Positions 25,879 to 36,830 of a DNA stretch of 64,000 nt are shown one piece after another. Both the position numbers and the translations under genes were made by a program. Where the stretch lies: assembly GCA_021775755.1 (NCBI GenBank), contig JAJFHE010000025.1, positions 62,001 through 126,000 of the forward strand. Reading direction: 5' to 3'. The stretch comes from Hyphomicrobiales bacterium. GTDB taxonomy: Bacteria; Pseudomonadota; Alphaproteobacteria; Rhizobiales; JAJFHB01. Position 1 is the first letter of the stretch. Every line of letters starts with the position of its first letter. The notes beneath the pieces were generated by a model, which had not been told where the DNA came from, did not search any database, and saw only the letters and a list, made by a program, of their open reading frames with translations.

Positions 25879-27078
25879 ATGCAAATTGTGACCAAGACAG
25901 AAGACCTCCAGGACATCTGCAACCGCTTCGCCACCGCCCCGTTCATCACGGTGGACACGGAGTTTATGCGCGAGCGCACTTACTGGCCGCAGCTCTGCCT
26001 CATTCAGATCGCATCGCCTTCGGACGAAACGCTGATCGACCCGATGGTCGAAGGCCTTGATCTCGCACCGCTCTTTGATCTCATGGTCAACACGTCGGTC
26101 GTCAAGGTGTTTCATTCAGCGCGCCAGGATCTGGAGATCATTCACTACCTGGGAGGCGTCATTCCGTCACCCCTGTTCGACACGCAGGTCGCGGCGATGG
26201 TGTGCGGGTTCGGCGATTCGGTCGGATACGAAAATCTCGTACGCAAGCTCGTCGGCGCCAAGATCGACAAGACGTCGCGCTTTACGGACTGGAGCCGCCG
26301 GCCGCTCAGCGACAAACAGCTTAAATACGCGCTGTCAGACGTCACGCACCTGCGCGTAGCTTACGAGAAGCTGAAAAAGCACCTCGACAATTCCGGTCGC
26401 GAAAGCTGGCTGGCGGAGGAAATGGCGATCCTGGAATCGCCGGACACCTATTACACCGCGCCTGAAAATGCGTGGAAGCGGCTCAAGTTCAAACCAAGAT
26501 CCAAGCGCGTACTGGCAGTGTTCATGCACGTGGCGGCATGGCGGGAACAGGAAGCGCAGGAGCGCAATGTTCCGCGCAGCCGCGTCCTGAAGGACGACGC
26601 GCTTGGCGAGATCGCAACCCAGATGCCCAAATCCGCGGAGGACCTGCAACGTCTGCGCGCCATCCCCAAGGGTTATGCGGACAGCAGCCAGGCCAAGGTC
26701 CTGCTCCAGCATGTTCACGCAGGCATTGAGGCTTCGCTGGACGGTTTGCCGGAGATACAGGACAAGCCGCTGCCGATGGACGAAAAGTCGGGCGCGGTTG
26801 TCGAAATCCTGAAAGTCGCCCTGAAAGTCGCCTGCGAGCGTCATCATGTGGCGCAAAAACTGATCGCCAACACCAGCGATCTTGAAGCGATCGCCCATAG
26901 TGACGATGCCGAGGTGCGCGCCCTCGCGGGTTGGCGGCGCGAGTTGTTCGGCGACCTTGCGCTCGATCTGAAACATGGACGGGCGTGCCTGGTCATTGAA
27001 AACGGTCGAGTGGCCGTGATCCCGCGCGCCGAACAGGCCGGAGAGGCACACGAACCGGCGCTCAGCTCAGTTGTCTAG
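25879..27078 (+). CDS. rnd: Ribonuclease D
   Basis: A 399-residue 3'-5' exoribonuclease of tRNA maturation. DEDDy motifs: ITVDTEFMRERTYWPQLCLIQ (Asp26, Glu28), VFHSARQDLEIIHYL (Exo II Asp) and KYALSDVTHL (Exo III Tyr and Asp). An HRDC domain follows around residues 210-290 (WREQEAQERNVPRSRVLKDD). The ATG at 25879 (MQIVTKTEDL) is the family start; an upstream frame to 25729 overlaps the MFS gene and is not used. The last 12 bases overlap the convergent ppx gene. Confidence 0.96.
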   Translation: MQIVTKTEDLQDICNRFATAPFITVDTEFMRERTYWPQLCLIQIASPSDETLIDPMVEGLDLAPLFDLMVNTSVVKVFHSARQDLEIIHYLGGVIPSPLFDTQVAAMVCGFGDSVGYENLVRKLVGAKIDKTSRFTDWSRRPLSDKQLKYALSDVTHLRVAYEKLKKHLDNSGRESWLAEEMAILESPDTYYTAPENAWKRLKFKPRSKRVLAVFMHVAAWREQEAQERNVPRSRVLKDDALGEIATQMPKSAEDLQRLRAIPKGYADSSQAKVLLQHVHAGIEASLDGLPEIQDKPLPMDEKSGAVVEILKVALKVACERHHVAQKLIANTSDLEAIAHSDDAEVRALAGWRRELFGDLALDLKHGRACLVIENGRVAVIPRAEQAGEAHEPALSSVV

Positions 27079-28593
27079 AACGATTTCAGGCTCGCACCTT
27101 ATGAGCGATGCGAGATCGGCCAGCCGCTTTTCGACCCTTTCGCCCGTCAGATCGGAATGCGCCTTGGGGAGCGTGAGCGTCAGCTTTTTTTCGATGCTGA
27201 TCCGCAGCCCGATCTTCTTCAGCAGCCCGGGCATGGCTCCGGACACGAGGTAGGCAAGCCGGTGCGCGGCAGAAATGATGCGGGCGCGCTGAGCCAGATC
27301 ATCGGGCACGATCTGGCGCACCGCCGATGGCGGCTTGTCTTTCCACACACCTTCGTAGCGAAAATAAACGGTGAGAGCGAGAAACGCTCTCTCCGGGTGG
27401 GTCACGCCAACGAACGCTCCCTGTGAAATGATGGTCAGCGTGCGGTCGCCGCGATAATCGGGATGAACGCGCCAGCCGAGGTCGGCAAGCATGCAACTTG
27501 CATGACGCAACACCTGCTGGCGCGGCGTCTCATCTAAACCATCGTCGCCGAAGAGCTGATCGGTCCAGGCGCAGAGTTCCTTGGCATGCTCAGGGGAGCG
27601 CGCGCGCAGGTTGGCATAGTCCTTACACGCCTCAAGCAGGGGATCGCGGGCGCGGGCCTTCTTGGGCAGTTTGGAGAACAAAAGCCCTTCACGCACACCG
27701 AACGCCGATACCACGACGTTCCACGGCTTTGCCAGGTGCAACAACCGGTCGAGCACCAGCGCACCGTAGGGAAGCGTTTCGTTACGGCCCTTGGAAATCA
27801 CCTTAATCTCGCGAAGGGTCTCTGCGCTGAGACCACTGACGAGCGCCGACATGCCCTGTGCGGCGGTACGCGGTATGTCGTAGTGATGCAGCACCTTGAG
27901 CGGATAATGGTTTTGCGCCATGTGCAGGCGCGCAAGGTTGCGCCAGGCGCCGCCGACCGCATAGAGCGTCTTGTTGTGCATGGCCGACAGCATGTCGGCT
28001 TCACCAAGCGCGCGGTCGACATACTCCCGTGAAGCCTCGATGGAGTTCTGCGATATGTCCATGAGGCGCAGCGGACCGATCGCAAGTGTCACCGAACGAC
28101 CGATGGAGCCGCCGCAGACCTCGACAAGTTCAAGACTGCCGCCGCCCAGATCGCCCACCACACCATCGGCGTCCGGAATGGCGGCCAGAACGCCCATGGC
28201 CGCCAGTTGCGCCTCGCGTTTGCCCGACAGGACCGAGATCTTGCCGCCGAGCGCCTGTGTCGCTTCACGCACAAACGCATCGCCGTTCTCCGCCTCGCGA
28301 ACGGCTGCGGTCGCGACCGCGAACTGCTTTTCGACGCCGATTTGCGAACACAGAAGCCGAAACCGGCGCAACGCACGCAAGGTCCGCTCGGCGGCATCGT
28401 CGTCAATACGCCCCGTGCTGCCTACACCGCGCCCCAGCCCGCAGATCAGTTTCTCATTGAACAGCGGTACCGGGCTGCGCCGCAACCCGTCGTAGACCAG
28501 CAGGCGCACGGAGTTCGACCCGATGTCGACAATGGCAACCGGAGAAAATTCGAGCACGAGACGGCCCGATTTCTTCTTGCTCTTCCGCTTCAC
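27067..28593 (-). CDS. ppx: Exopolyphosphatase / Ppx-GppA phosphatase
   Basis: 508 residues of the actin-like ATPase fold. The first phosphate loop is [18 protein letters not shown], then [32 protein letters not shown] and [14 protein letters not shown] (second phosphate loop). A C-terminal HD-type helical region follows ([18 protein letters not shown]). It releases phosphate from polyphosphate and may also act on pppGpp. It overlaps the ppk stop by four bases (ATGA), so polyphosphate synthesis and breakdown are translationally coupled. The N-terminus [11 protein letters not shown] is strongly basic. Confidence 0.95.
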   Translation of the reverse strand: MKRKSKKKSGRLVLEFSPVAIVDIGSNSVRLLVYDGLRRSPVPLFNEKLICGLGRGVGSTGRIDDDAAERTLRALRRFRLLCSQIGVEKQFAVATAAVREAENGDAFVREATQALGGKISVLSGKREAQLAAMGVLAAIPDADGVVGDLGGGSLELVEVCGGSIGRSVTLAIGPLRLMDISQNSIEASREYVDRALGEADMLSAMHNKTLYAVGGAWRNLARLHMAQNHYPLKVLHHYDIPRTAAQGMSALVSGLSAETLREIKVISKGRNETLPYGALVLDRLLHLAKPWNVVVSAFGVREGLLFSKLPKKARARDPLLEACKDYANLRARSPEHAKELCAWTDQLFGDDGLDETPRQQVLRHASCMLADLGWRVHPDYRGDRTLTIISQGAFVGVTHPERAFLALTVYFRYEGVWKDKPPSAVRQIVPDDLAQRARIISAAHRLAYLVSGAMPGLLKKIGLRISIEKKLTLTLPKAHSDLTGERVEKRLADLASLIRCEPEIVLDN

Positions 28594-30851
28594 TTGGCCG
28601 CCTGACCACCCGCCTTTGGCACCTTCAGGAATGACGGAGGTTCACTGTCCTTCAGAGCCTTGCCGCGCCCCGAGAGGCTTGGGTTGTTCATGAAGTATTT
28701 GTGCGCGTTGAAGAGTTTTTCGCCAACCGCGAGATCGGCGCGTTCCCACGCGCCATCGGGCATCAGATACCAGCTCTGCTGGTTGTCGCGAAGATTGGCG
28801 ACCATGATCTGATCGAGGATCTGGGCGTGCACGGTTTCGTTGAATATCGGTACGAGCGACTCAACGCGGCGGTCGAGGTTGCGCGGCATCCAGTCGGCGG
28901 ACGAAATGTAGACGCGTGCCTTCGCATGCGGCAGACCGTGTCCCGCCCCGAAGCATACGATGCGCGAATGTTCAAGGAAGCGGCCGACAATCGATTTCAC
29001 GCGGATGTTTTCCGATAGCCCAGGCACACCTGGCCGCAGGCAGCAGATGCCCCGCACAATGAGATCGATCTGAACGCCGGCCTGACTTGCCTCATACAGC
29101 GCGTCGATGACATCGGGATCGACGAGCGAGTTCAGCTTGACCCAGATTTGCGCGGGTTTGCCCTTTTTAACGAATGCGATTTCTTCCTGGATGTGATGCA
29201 GAATGCGGGCTTTGAGATTGATGGGCGACACGGCAACGTCTTCAAGATCGGTCGGTACCGCGTAGCCGGTCACGAAATTGAACAGACGGCCCGCATCACG
29301 CGCCATCGAGGGATCGCAGGTAAAAAACGACAAGTCCGTGTATATACGCGCGTTTGCGGGGTGATAGTTGCCGGTGCCGTAGTGCACATAGGAGCGTAAC
29401 TGCCCACCTTCCCGACGCACAACCAGGCTCACCTTGGCGTGCGTCTTGAGCTCGATAAAGCCGAATACAACCTGTGCACCGGCGCGTTCCAGGTCGCGGG
29501 CCCACTGAATATTGGCTTCTTCGTCGAAGCGTGCCTTCAACTCCACCAGCGCTGTCACCGACTTGCCCGCTTCCGCCGCCTCGGCAAGCGCTTTGACGAT
29601 CGGAGAATCCTTCGATGTGCGGTAGAGCATTTGCTTGATCGCGACCACATCGGGGTCGCGGGCGGCCTGGCGAACAAACTGCACGACGGCGTCAAACGAT
29701 TCATAGGGGTGATGAACAACAAGATCCTTCTGCCGGATCGCGGCAAAACAATCGCCGCCATGATCGCGTATACGTTCTGGAAAGCGAATGTTCGCAGGCA
29801 CGAACTTCAGGTCCGTCCGCTCGTCAAGGATCAGCTGATTGAGATCCGCATAGCCGACCAGCTTGCCGGCAACGACGATTGCCGGGTCGGCAATTTCGAG
29901 TTCGCCGGAAAGGAACTCGCGCAGCTTTGCCGGCATGTTCTCATCGACTTCGAGGCGGATCACCGTGCCGCGGCGGCGACGCTTCAACGCGCTTTCAAAG
30001 AAACGAACGAGATCTTCGGCTTCTTCCTCGACTTCAATGTCACTGTCGCGCAGCACACGGAAGACGCCCTCGCCAAGCACGTCGTAGCCCGGGAACAGCC
30101 GTGACACGAATCCGGCGATGGCATTTTCCATGGTGATGAAGCGGGCGGGCGTTGCGGCACTTCCCGCGGTCCCGGCCTGGGCGGGCAGTCGAATGAAGCG
30201 CTCAAGCTGATGCGGTATCGGGATCAGGGCGCTCATCGAGTTGCCGTCGCTGCGGCGTCTCAGCTCAACAGCAAAACTCAAGCCCCGGTTCGGAATGAAT
30301 GGAAACGGGTGTGCCGGATCGACCGCAAGCGGCGTCAGAACAGGGAATACGTAGCTCAGAAAATACTGCTCAAGCCAAGTCTCTTCGTCCCCTGAGAGCT
30401 CGGAGCGCCCAACCAGAACGATACCTTCCTCGGTCAGGTCACCATTCAGTTCCGCCCAGCACAGCCCCTGTTCCTCCATTAGCCGGGATGCAAGCTCATT
30501 GATACGCTCAAGCTGGCGTGCCGGGGTCAGCCCATCCTGGCTGACGGTCTCGACGCCGGCCTGGATCTGTCCACGCACGCCCGCGGCGCGCACCATGAAA
30601 AACTCATCCAGATTGGAGGCTGAAATCGAAAGAAAGCGCAGCCGCTCGAGCAGCGGATGGTTTGGATTGCGCGCCTCTTCCAGGACGCGCGTGTTGAAAC
30701 TCAGCCACGACAGCTCGCGGTTGATGAAGCGCTGCGGGGTGTCGCGGGTTATCGAAACGATATCAGGCGCGTAGTCGAACGCGCGTGTAACCGGGTTCCC
30801 CCCGGCTTTCGCCTTGCCATCCGTGTCGCGCGCCGTCTGGCTGTCGCTCAT
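28590..30851 (-). CDS. ppk1: Polyphosphate kinase 1
   Basis: 753 residues, longer than E. coli Ppk by N-terminal and C-terminal extensions. The N-terminal domain [20 protein letters not shown] is the family signature. The catalytic core has [33 protein letters not shown] and [22 protein letters not shown] with the phosphorylated His. The C-terminal phospholipase-D-like half ends with [14 protein letters not shown]. It polymerises ATP gamma-phosphate into polyphosphate. A single PhoB-like half-site TGTCAT upstream is too little to claim phosphate control. Confidence 0.96.
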   Translation of the reverse strand: MSDSQTARDTDGKAKAGGNPVTRAFDYAPDIVSITRDTPQRFINRELSWLSFNTRVLEEARNPNHPLLERLRFLSISASNLDEFFMVRAAGVRGQIQAGVETVSQDGLTPARQLERINELASRLMEEQGLCWAELNGDLTEEGIVLVGRSELSGDEETWLEQYFLSYVFPVLTPLAVDPAHPFPFIPNRGLSFAVELRRRSDGNSMSALIPIPHQLERFIRLPAQAGTAGSAATPARFITMENAIAGFVSRLFPGYDVLGEGVFRVLRDSDIEVEEEAEDLVRFFESALKRRRRGTVIRLEVDENMPAKLREFLSGELEIADPAIVVAGKLVGYADLNQLILDERTDLKFVPANIRFPERIRDHGGDCFAAIRQKDLVVHHPYESFDAVVQFVRQAARDPDVVAIKQMLYRTSKDSPIVKALAEAAEAGKSVTALVELKARFDEEANIQWARDLERAGAQVVFGFIELKTHAKVSLVVRREGGQLRSYVHYGTGNYHPANARIYTDLSFFTCDPSMARDAGRLFNFVTGYAVPTDLEDVAVSPINLKARILHHIQEEIAFVKKGKPAQIWVKLNSLVDPDVIDALYEASQAGVQIDLIVRGICCLRPGVPGLSENIRVKSIVGRFLEHSRIVCFGAGHGLPHAKARVYISSADWMPRNLDRRVESLVPIFNETVHAQILDQIMVANLRDNQQSWYLMPDGAWERADLAVGEKLFNAHKYFMNNPSLSGRGKALKDSEPPSFLKVPKAGGQAAK

Positions 30852-31075
30852 TTTCAGCCTGCCTTAGAATTAACTGTTACCGCGAATGCCTACCAAGGAT
30901 CGGCAGGTTAGCGGACTCTCCAATCCACTTTAATGACATAGTGTAAATTGTTCGCGCCACAATACAAAACCGGCCACGCGCCGGGCCACGATAATTGTGC
31001 CGCAAATAGCGCGTTTCAGCGAGAAGATATCGCCAATATGGTTACGGTGTCCTGTTCAGCGCGCCGCGCCGGCGC

Positions 31076-31771
31076 TCAGTCGAACAGGTCCTGCAGAACC
31101 CTTGTCGCAAAGGGCCGTGAGATCGCGGTTTTCTCGGCGAGCGCCGACTTGTCGAGCCGCTCGACAATGTCGCTGATTGCACCAAGAGACCTTTCCGCCC
31201 GGGCGAGAATGTACGAAACCACCGTCTCATCGACACTCACCTGACGGTCGGCGAACATTTTGACCATGACCGCACGCAGCAAGGCATCGTCCGGCTCGCG
31301 AATGCCAGCGGCCGGTATGGCACGCAGCCGGGTTCCAAGGTCGGCCAGCCCGACGACCCACGCTGCCGGACTTGCCTCCGACGTGATCAGGACCGTTTGC
31401 CGGCGCTCGCGCGTCAGGTTCAACAGATGAAACAGGCTCGTTTCGTCGAACAGAGGCGGCGCGACGTCTTCGATCAGCAATGCATCGGTTTCGCTCAACT
31501 CCACAAGGCGCGAGGCGACGATATCGGCACCTGCCAGCGCTATGGCGCCGGAGCGCCGGCGCCAGATTTGAGCGAGATGGCTCTTGCCGCTGCCGGGCGG
31601 GCCCCAGATCGCGGCGACGTTCGCGGACCAGTCGGGCCAGGAGTCGATGAGGGTAAATGCCGCCTCATTGCTTTCGGCGACGAAAAAGTCAGCCCCGTCG
31701 AAGGAGACGGCGTGCGGCAGATCGAGCGGGATCTGCGTATCACGGTTACCGCGCGCGCCCATCGTCTTCAA
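31076..31771 (-). CDS. hdaA: DnaA regulatory inactivator HdaA
   Basis: 231 residues, DnaA-like AAA+ module without the DNA-binding domain IV. The N-terminal QIPLDLPH is the sliding-clamp-binding motif. Walker A is IWGPPGSGKSHLAQIW and Walker B is DALLIEDVAP; sensor 2 is near SLGAISDIVERLDKSAL. With the DNA polymerase clamp it stimulates ATP hydrolysis by DnaA and limits replication initiation. The ATG overlaps the stop of the upstream permease gene (ATGA). A second Met at codon 4 is an alternative start. Confidence 0.93.
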   Translation of the reverse strand: MKTMGARGNRDTQIPLDLPHAVSFDGADFFVAESNEAAFTLIDSWPDWSANVAAIWGPPGSGKSHLAQIWRRRSGAIALAGADIVASRLVELSETDALLIEDVAPPLFDETSLFHLLNLTRERRQTVLITSEASPAAWVVGLADLGTRLRAIPAAGIREPDDALLRAVMVKMFADRQVSVDETVVSYILARAERSLGAISDIVERLDKSALAEKTAISRPFATRVLQDLFD

Positions 31772-32859
31772 TCACCATCGCCGTCTTCGGACGAACGGCC
31801 GGATTTTCCAAGATAAAGAGCGCTGCCCATATAGGTGCGTGCCGCGAACCGGGCGAGCACACCGAAGGCGGCGGCAAGCGGCACCGCGAGGAACAGCCCG
31901 ACGAAACCGAACAGGTAACCGAACGCGAACAGTGCGAACATGAGCCAGACAGGATGCAGGCCGACGCGGTCACCGACCAGTTTCGGAGACAGAAAATTGC
32001 CCTCGATGAACTGGCCGAGCACGAATATGCCGACCACGACCGAAATCATGATCCAGTCGGGGAGAAACTGCACGATGGCGACGCCTCCAGCCAGCACAAG
32101 TCCAGTGATGGAGCCGACATAGGGAATGAAGCTAAGAAAACCTGAAATCATGCCGATCAGCATGCCGAAGTTCAGGCCCGTAATGCTCAGGCCGATGGCA
32201 TAGAACAATCCCAGTATCAGACAAACGGACCCCTGACCGCGCACGAACCCGGCCAGCGCGTCATTGATCTCGCGTCCGAGCTGCCGGATCGTCCCGACAT
32301 GGTCGCGCGGCAGCCAGCTGTCGACGATGTCGATCATGCGATCCCAGTCGTTCAGCATGTAGAATGCAACGACCGGCGTTACGACAAGCAGCGAGACCAC
32401 GTTGAGGAGCGCGATACCGCCGCTCCAGATCGACTGCAGAAGACTGGCAATCCAGCCCGCAACATCCCGCGCGGCACCTGTGAGTTGACCCTCAATGCTG
32501 CTTTCGTTGTCTGAAAGCCATTCCTTCAGCCAGTCGGGCCCGGCCTCGTCGGCAATCTTCACCAGTTGGCGGATGTAGCTTGGCAGGCGTTCGGCGAATG
32601 AACCGATCTGGTCCCCCAGCACCGGCACCAGAATGAGAAGGAACAGCACGAACACCAGCGCAAACAGCCCAAGGATCAGCGTAGTGGCCGCAAGACGCGG
32701 AAACCTTCTCTCCTCCAGCCAGTCGGCGACCGGATCGAGGAAATAGGCGATCGCCATGCCCATGATGAAGGGCAGCAGGATGGGACTGAACAGATGCAGC
32801 AGCAGCACAAAGCCCGCGACCGCACCCAGCCAGATCAGAAACTGACGTTGCAATGTCAT
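31768..32859 (-). CDS. AI-2E family transporter (PerM-like)
   Basis: 363 residues with about eight transmembrane segments in the AI-2E/PerM pattern: an N-terminal pair (FSPILLPFIMGMAIAYFLDPVADWL), a long helical periplasmic section (residues 90-150), then SFIPYVGSITGLVLAGGVAI and FVLGQFIEGNFLSPKLVGDRVGLHPVWLMFALF. The family includes putative transporters and Na+/H+ antiporters; the substrate is not known. It sits in a minus-strand operon with DUF2066, a CDP-alcohol phosphatidyltransferase and hdaA. Confidence 0.93.
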   Translation of the reverse strand: MTLQRQFLIWLGAVAGFVLLLHLFSPILLPFIMGMAIAYFLDPVADWLEERRFPRLAATTLILGLFALVFVLFLLILVPVLGDQIGSFAERLPSYIRQLVKIADEAGPDWLKEWLSDNESSIEGQLTGAARDVAGWIASLLQSIWSGGIALLNVVSLLVVTPVVAFYMLNDWDRMIDIVDSWLPRDHVGTIRQLGREINDALAGFVRGQGSVCLILGLFYAIGLSITGLNFGMLIGMISGFLSFIPYVGSITGLVLAGGVAIVQFLPDWIMISVVVGIFVLGQFIEGNFLSPKLVGDRVGLHPVWLMFALFAFGYLFGFVGLFLAVPLAAAFGVLARFAARTYMGSALYLGKSGRSSEDGDGD

Positions 32860-32886
32860 GATTTCAGTCCCCTAAGGTCGCATCGC

Positions 32887-33453
32887 TCACGAGATGCCGC
32901 CGTCGCCGTTGGCCATATGCGCCACCCACAGCCTGAAATAGGCAACGCCCGACAGGACCGTCAGAACCGCCACGCTCACGATCAGCAGGTTTATCAGGAG
33001 ATCGCCCTCAATGCCAAATCCGAGAAGACCCAGAATAACCGCTGCGAGCAGGATCTGGGCGGTCGTGTTGGCCTTGCTGACCATCAATGGTGTCACCTTG
33101 ACCGGACGGTCGAGCATCAGGGACAGGAGGAACGCGCCGATGATCAAGACGTCGCGGCTGACCACCAGAATGACCAGCCAGGCCGGCAGGATGTCCTGCA
33201 GACCGAGCGCCACATATATGCTGACGAGCAGAAGCTTGTCGGCAATCGGGTCGAGATAAGCACCAAGCTCGGTGGCCTGGTCGAAGCGTTTTGCGATAAA
33301 GCCGTCAACCGCATCACTCACACCGGCAGCGACAAACGCCATAAACGCGAGCAGTGGCTGGCCCGTGATTATCAGCCAGATGATGAGGGGCACCAGAATG
33401 ATGCGCACGATAGTGATTGCGTTGGGAAGATTCAGTCCCATGAGCATCGCCAA
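32887..33453 (-). CDS. CDP-alcohol phosphatidyltransferase (PgsA-like)
   Basis: 188 residues with four to five membrane helices. The signature D-x2-D-G-x2-A-K/R-x8-G-x3-D-x3-D is present as SDAVDGFIAKRFDQATELGAYLDPIADK. The family moves a phosphatidyl group from CDP-diacylglycerol to an alcohol; PgsA makes phosphatidylglycerophosphate. The sequence is also compatible with a second, uncharacterised PgsA-like paralogue common near hdaA in this order. Three Met codons within the first five make the exact start uncertain (33453 or 33441). Confidence 0.88.
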   Translation of the reverse strand: MAMLMGLNLPNAITIVRIILVPLIIWLIITGQPLLAFMAFVAAGVSDAVDGFIAKRFDQATELGAYLDPIADKLLLVSIYVALGLQDILPAWLVILVVSRDVLIIGAFLLSLMLDRPVKVTPLMVSKANTTAQILLAAVILGLLGFGIEGDLLINLLIVSVAVLTVLSGVAYFRLWVAHMANGDGGIS

Positions 33454-33481
33454 ACGCTACCGTCCATGATTACGGCGCGCC

Positions 33482-34609
33482 TCAGTAGTAGGGCTGTATC
33501 ACCCATGTGCCGCCAACCTCACTGAGAACCAGGCCGCTGCGGCGCAATTCCTCACTGAATTCCTGCAGGGAACCATCGTAGTTGATGCGCACGATGCCGC
33601 CGCCTGCCGAAAGCGAATCGATCTGCACATCGCCAACACCGTAGGTTTGCTGGATGCGCGAGCGGATCATGTTCCATTCGCCAAAGCTGTCGAAGGGGAT
33701 CGCCACCGTTATGGCGTTCTGGAACGACGTCGGCGAGGTCAGCTGCGCGCGCTGGTTCTTCCAGGATTCCTCAAGCAGCCGTACAACCTGCACGGACGCG
33801 GTAATCGCTGCACCGGCGATACTTGTCTCATTGCCCTGATAGGAGCGCACGGTGTCGAGATATCCAAATGCGGTTTCACCCTTGAGCCCGATCGACAAGG
33901 ATGCCGTTCCAGTCGACTCGGCGACACTGACCACGACATGATCAACGCCATAGCGCAAGCTCAGCGCCTGCAATTTGATGGCATCCGCATTCACCGCTTC
34001 CTGCGCGGAAATGGCCGACATATCCGTCAGATCGCCGATTGGAACGAGGATCGGCGTCAGTGAGTGCTCCAGATTTCGCGACAACCACGCGTCGCGCCAG
34101 GGATTGTCGCCATCGCCCTCCCACAGAACCAGACCGTCGGGGCCTTTCCAGACCGGCAGGAGAAGAAATGACGGCGCCTGCTCTTCCGTATAGGGGACAT
34201 TGTACTGGAACAGGAGATTGCGCACGATGTCGGGCAGAAAGGAGATCGTGAGGGTCGCGATATAGCGCTGCGGGCCGGTTTGTTCGTCCTCAACGGTCAT
34301 GCCGGACATGATGCGGGCAACGTCGGAACCGCGAAACTCCGGCAGGAGGCCTTCGCTGCCGGCCGGTGTCAGCCGCGCGATCAGTTGTTGAAACGCTGCC
34401 AGTTGCGCCTGTTCAATGGCCTCGATCTTCGCCTTCGCGGCGTCGGCCGCAGTGACGTCAGTACGCACGCTTGGTATCGTAAACACATCCGCCCGCACCG
34501 GATACACGCACAGACACAACATCGCCGCTGCCGCCAAAACCGCGATCGGTGCGAAGGTCCGTGCGTGAGGAAACACTGCAGGGAACGCTGGGACACTTGA
34601 ACGATACAT
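33482..34609 (-). CDS. DUF2066 domain protein, exported
   Basis: About 375 residues from an ATG preceded by GAGGAG. An N-terminal hydrophobic stretch (FAPIAVLAAAAMLCLCVYPVRA) looks like a signal peptide. The DUF2066 body follows, with FTIPSVRTDVTAADAAKAKIEAIEQAQLAAFQQLIARLTP, YIATLTISFLPDIVRNLLFQYNVPY and LLLPVW. The function of the family is unknown. It leads the operon DUF2066-phosphatidyltransferase-AI-2E transporter-hdaA and is divergent from purM. An in-frame extension to 34771 lies in the purM upstream region and is not supported. Confidence 0.87.
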   Translation of the reverse strand: MYRSSVPAFPAVFPHARTFAPIAVLAAAAMLCLCVYPVRADVFTIPSVRTDVTAADAAKAKIEAIEQAQLAAFQQLIARLTPAGSEGLLPEFRGSDVARIMSGMTVEDEQTGPQRYIATLTISFLPDIVRNLLFQYNVPYTEEQAPSFLLLPVWKGPDGLVLWEGDGDNPWRDAWLSRNLEHSLTPILVPIGDLTDMSAISAQEAVNADAIKLQALSLRYGVDHVVVSVAESTGTASLSIGLKGETAFGYLDTVRSYQGNETSIAGAAITASVQVVRLLEESWKNQRAQLTSPTSFQNAITVAIPFDSFGEWNMIRSRIQQTYGVGDVQIDSLSAGGGIVRINYDGSLQEFSEELRRSGLVLSEVGGTWVIQPYY

Positions 34610-34794
34610 TCGGGCTCCTCGGTCAAACGCCCTCCCTCTCACGGGAATTCTACCCCATAGTGGGGAGCGCATGTAAGCCGTACAATGACGCAGCGGCAGA
34701 TGTTGCGCATTTGTGGCTTTTCTGCTTGCTCTTTGGGCGAATGGCAACGAAAAAGCGACTGTCGAGCACAAATCTCACCGGATAGACCCGCCAG

Positions 34795-35874
34795 ATGACA
34801 GAACCGAGCGGTTCGGACAACACCAAATACAGTTACAAGGATGCCGGCGTCGACATTGATGCCGCCAACCGTCTGGTTGAGCGAATCAAGGGGCTTGCCG
34901 CTTCCACCGCGCGGCCCGGCGCCGACGGAGCGCTCGGCGGGTTTGGAGGCGCCTTCGATCTCAAGGCCACCGGCTACCGCGACCCGATCCTGATTGCCGC
35001 CAATGACGGGGTAGGCACGAAACTGAGGATCGCCATCGATGCGGGCATCCACGACACCGTCGGCATCGATCTTGTTGCCATGTGCGTGAACGACCTCGTG
35101 GTGCAGGGCGCTGAACCCTTGTTCTTTCTCGACTATTTCGCGTGCGGCGCACTGGATGAGGCTGTCGCGGAAGCCGTCATTTCGGGAATCGCGGAAGGCT
35201 GCCGCCAGGCCGGTGCCACGCTGATCGGCGGCGAGACCGCGGAAATGCCCGGCATGTACGCTGAGAACGACTACGATCTCGCAGGATTTACCGTGGGCGC
35301 GGTCGAGCGCAGCGAAATCCTGCCACGCGAGGACATCGTGGAGGGCGACATCGTCATCGGCCTGCCTTCCTCAGGCCTGCACTCGAACGGCTTCTCGCTG
35401 GTGCGCCGTATCGTTGCGGACAGGAAACTTTCCTACGCGGACGCGGCACCATTCGACAGTGCCCAATCGCTCGGTCAGGCGCTGCTGGTGCCGACGCGCA
35501 TATATGTCGCGAGCGTGCTTGGCACGATAAAAGCGACCGGCGCGGTGAAAGGGCTGGCGCACATCACCGGTGGCGGCTTCATCGAGAACATTCCGCGCGT
35601 TCTGCCATTGGGCCTCGGCGTGGAACTGGATGCCGGCGCGATTAACGTGCCGCCTGTGTTTGCGTGGCTTGCCGACGATGGCGCCGTTGCCACACGGGAA
35701 ATGGCGACCACCTTCAATTGCGGTATCGGCATGGTACTGATCACCGCCCCGGCGGACGCGCAATCCGTCGCCGACCGGCTTGCAGACGGTGGCGAGGCGC
35801 CTGTGGAACTTGGCGTCGTAACCGATGCAACGGACACAGGGCGTGTTAAGATCAAAGGCAGCTTCAACATCTGA
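34795..35874 (+). CDS. purM: Phosphoribosylformylglycinamidine cyclo-ligase
   Basis: 359 residues. PurM (AIR synthetase) closes the imidazole ring in purine synthesis using ATP. Landmarks are [53 protein letters not shown]-type segment (here [27 protein letters not shown]), [18 protein letters not shown] and [17 protein letters not shown]. It is coupled to purN 12 bases downstream. From recalled gene orders, divergence from the hdaA operon is a common arrangement in Hyphomicrobiales. Confidence 0.97.
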   Translation: MTEPSGSDNTKYSYKDAGVDIDAANRLVERIKGLAASTARPGADGALGGFGGAFDLKATGYRDPILIAANDGVGTKLRIAIDAGIHDTVGIDLVAMCVNDLVVQGAEPLFFLDYFACGALDEAVAEAVISGIAEGCRQAGATLIGGETAEMPGMYAENDYDLAGFTVGAVERSEILPREDIVEGDIVIGLPSSGLHSNGFSLVRRIVADRKLSYADAAPFDSAQSLGQALLVPTRIYVASVLGTIKATGAVKGLAHITGGGFIENIPRVLPLGLGVELDAGAINVPPVFAWLADDGAVATREMATTFNCGIGMVLITAPADAQSVADRLADGGEAPVELGVVTDATDTGRVKIKGSFNI

Positions 35875-35886
35875 GGGGCCACCGGG

Positions 35887-36549
35887 GTGAGCAGAAAGAC
35901 CGGCATTTTGATTTCCGGCCGGGGCAGCAACATGTCCGCCCTGATCGAAGCGGCAAAGGGCCCGGGCTATCCGGCCGAGATCGCTGTGGTCATCTCTAAC
36001 AATCTAGATGCCGAGGGCCTGAAATATGCCGAAGAAGCCGGCATCGCCACCGCCGCCATCGATCACAGGGCGCATGACAGCCGCGAGGCGTTCGAGCACG
36101 TGGTTGACGCGGAACTTCGCGAGCACAATGTCGAGCTTGTCTGCCTTGCAGGCTTCATGCGCCTGTTGACGGCGGAATTTGTCGATGGCTGGCGCGACCG
36201 CATCATCAATATTCACCCCTCCCTGCTCCCCGCCTATCCCGGCGTCTCGATTCACGAGCGTGTGGTGAATGACGGGGTGCGCATATCCGGGTGCACGGTG
36301 CACTTCGTGCGCGCGGAGATGGATATGGGGCCGATCATTGCCCAGGCCGCCGTGCCCGTGCTGCCGGACGACACGGCCGATACTCTGGCGCAGCGGGTTC
36401 TCACCTCCGAACACCGACTCTATCCGCAGGCCCTGAGGCTAGTTGCCGACGGGCGCGTCAGGGTGGTTCACGAACGGGTCGTCTTCGCCGATCCCGAAAC
36501 GGAGAGCGCGCCGCTATATGTGCCCGCCCTGAGAGGCAACACCCGTTAG
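35887..36549 (+). CDS. purN: Phosphoribosylglycinamide formyltransferase
   Basis: 220 residues. It formylates GAR with 10-formyl-tetrahydrofolate in purine synthesis. It starts with GTG (SRKTGILISGRGSNMSALIEA), has the folate-site LAGFMRLL, and the catalytic triad Asn108, His110 and Asp146 in INIHPSLLPAYPG and MDMGPIIAQA. Its last four bases overlap the convergent YciI-like gene. Confidence 0.97.
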   Translation: MSRKTGILISGRGSNMSALIEAAKGPGYPAEIAVVISNNLDAEGLKYAEEAGIATAAIDHRAHDSREAFEHVVDAELREHNVELVCLAGFMRLLTAEFVDGWRDRIINIHPSLLPAYPGVSIHERVVNDGVRISGCTVHFVRAEMDMGPIIAQAAVPVLPDDTADTLAQRVLTSEHRLYPQALRLVADGRVRVVHERVVFADPETESAPLYVPALRGNTR

Positions 36550-36830
36550 ACGACGCGGTTCCAGGTTTTGACAGCTGCCTTCAATGTGCCGGCGACGATG
36601 GCGGGGTCCGCCGCGATCAGCGCCTGCGCCTCCTCCAAAGTGCCAACATTCAGGATGACCAGCCCCCCGGTTTCATCTCCATAAGGCCCGCCCATCAAGA
36701 GTTTGTCCTGCGCATGCAAGCCGAGCAGATACTCCAAATGCTCTGACAAAGGTTGTTCGCGAAGCGGCCGGTCAGCAAACCAGTTCGGTCCACGCTCGTA
36801 AAGAGCCGCAAATGATCCAGTGTGTTTCAT
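36546..36830 (-). CDS. YciI-like protein
   Basis: 94 residues with the YciI/dimeric alpha-beta barrel pattern: GSFAALYERGPNWFADRPLREQPLSEHLEYL, then LLMGGPYGDETGGLVILNVGTLEEAQALIAADP. The conserved His31 and the ADPAIVAG segment resemble residues of the family's proposed active site. Family members include putative catabolic lactone or peroxide-related enzymes; no function is assigned here. The ATG overlaps the RidA stop by four bases, so the two are co-translated. The same frame stays open upstream through the RidA gene, but that is a shadow. Confidence 0.85.
   Translation of the reverse strand: MKHTGSFAALYERGPNWFADRPLREQPLSEHLEYLLGLHAQDKLLMGGPYGDETGGLVILNVGTLEEAQALIAADPAIVAGTLKAAVKTWNRVV

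Noticed and set aside
30901-30960. PhoB box upstream of ppk1
   Set aside because: Only one TGTCAT half-site is present; a PhoB site needs direct repeats spaced by about 11 bases.
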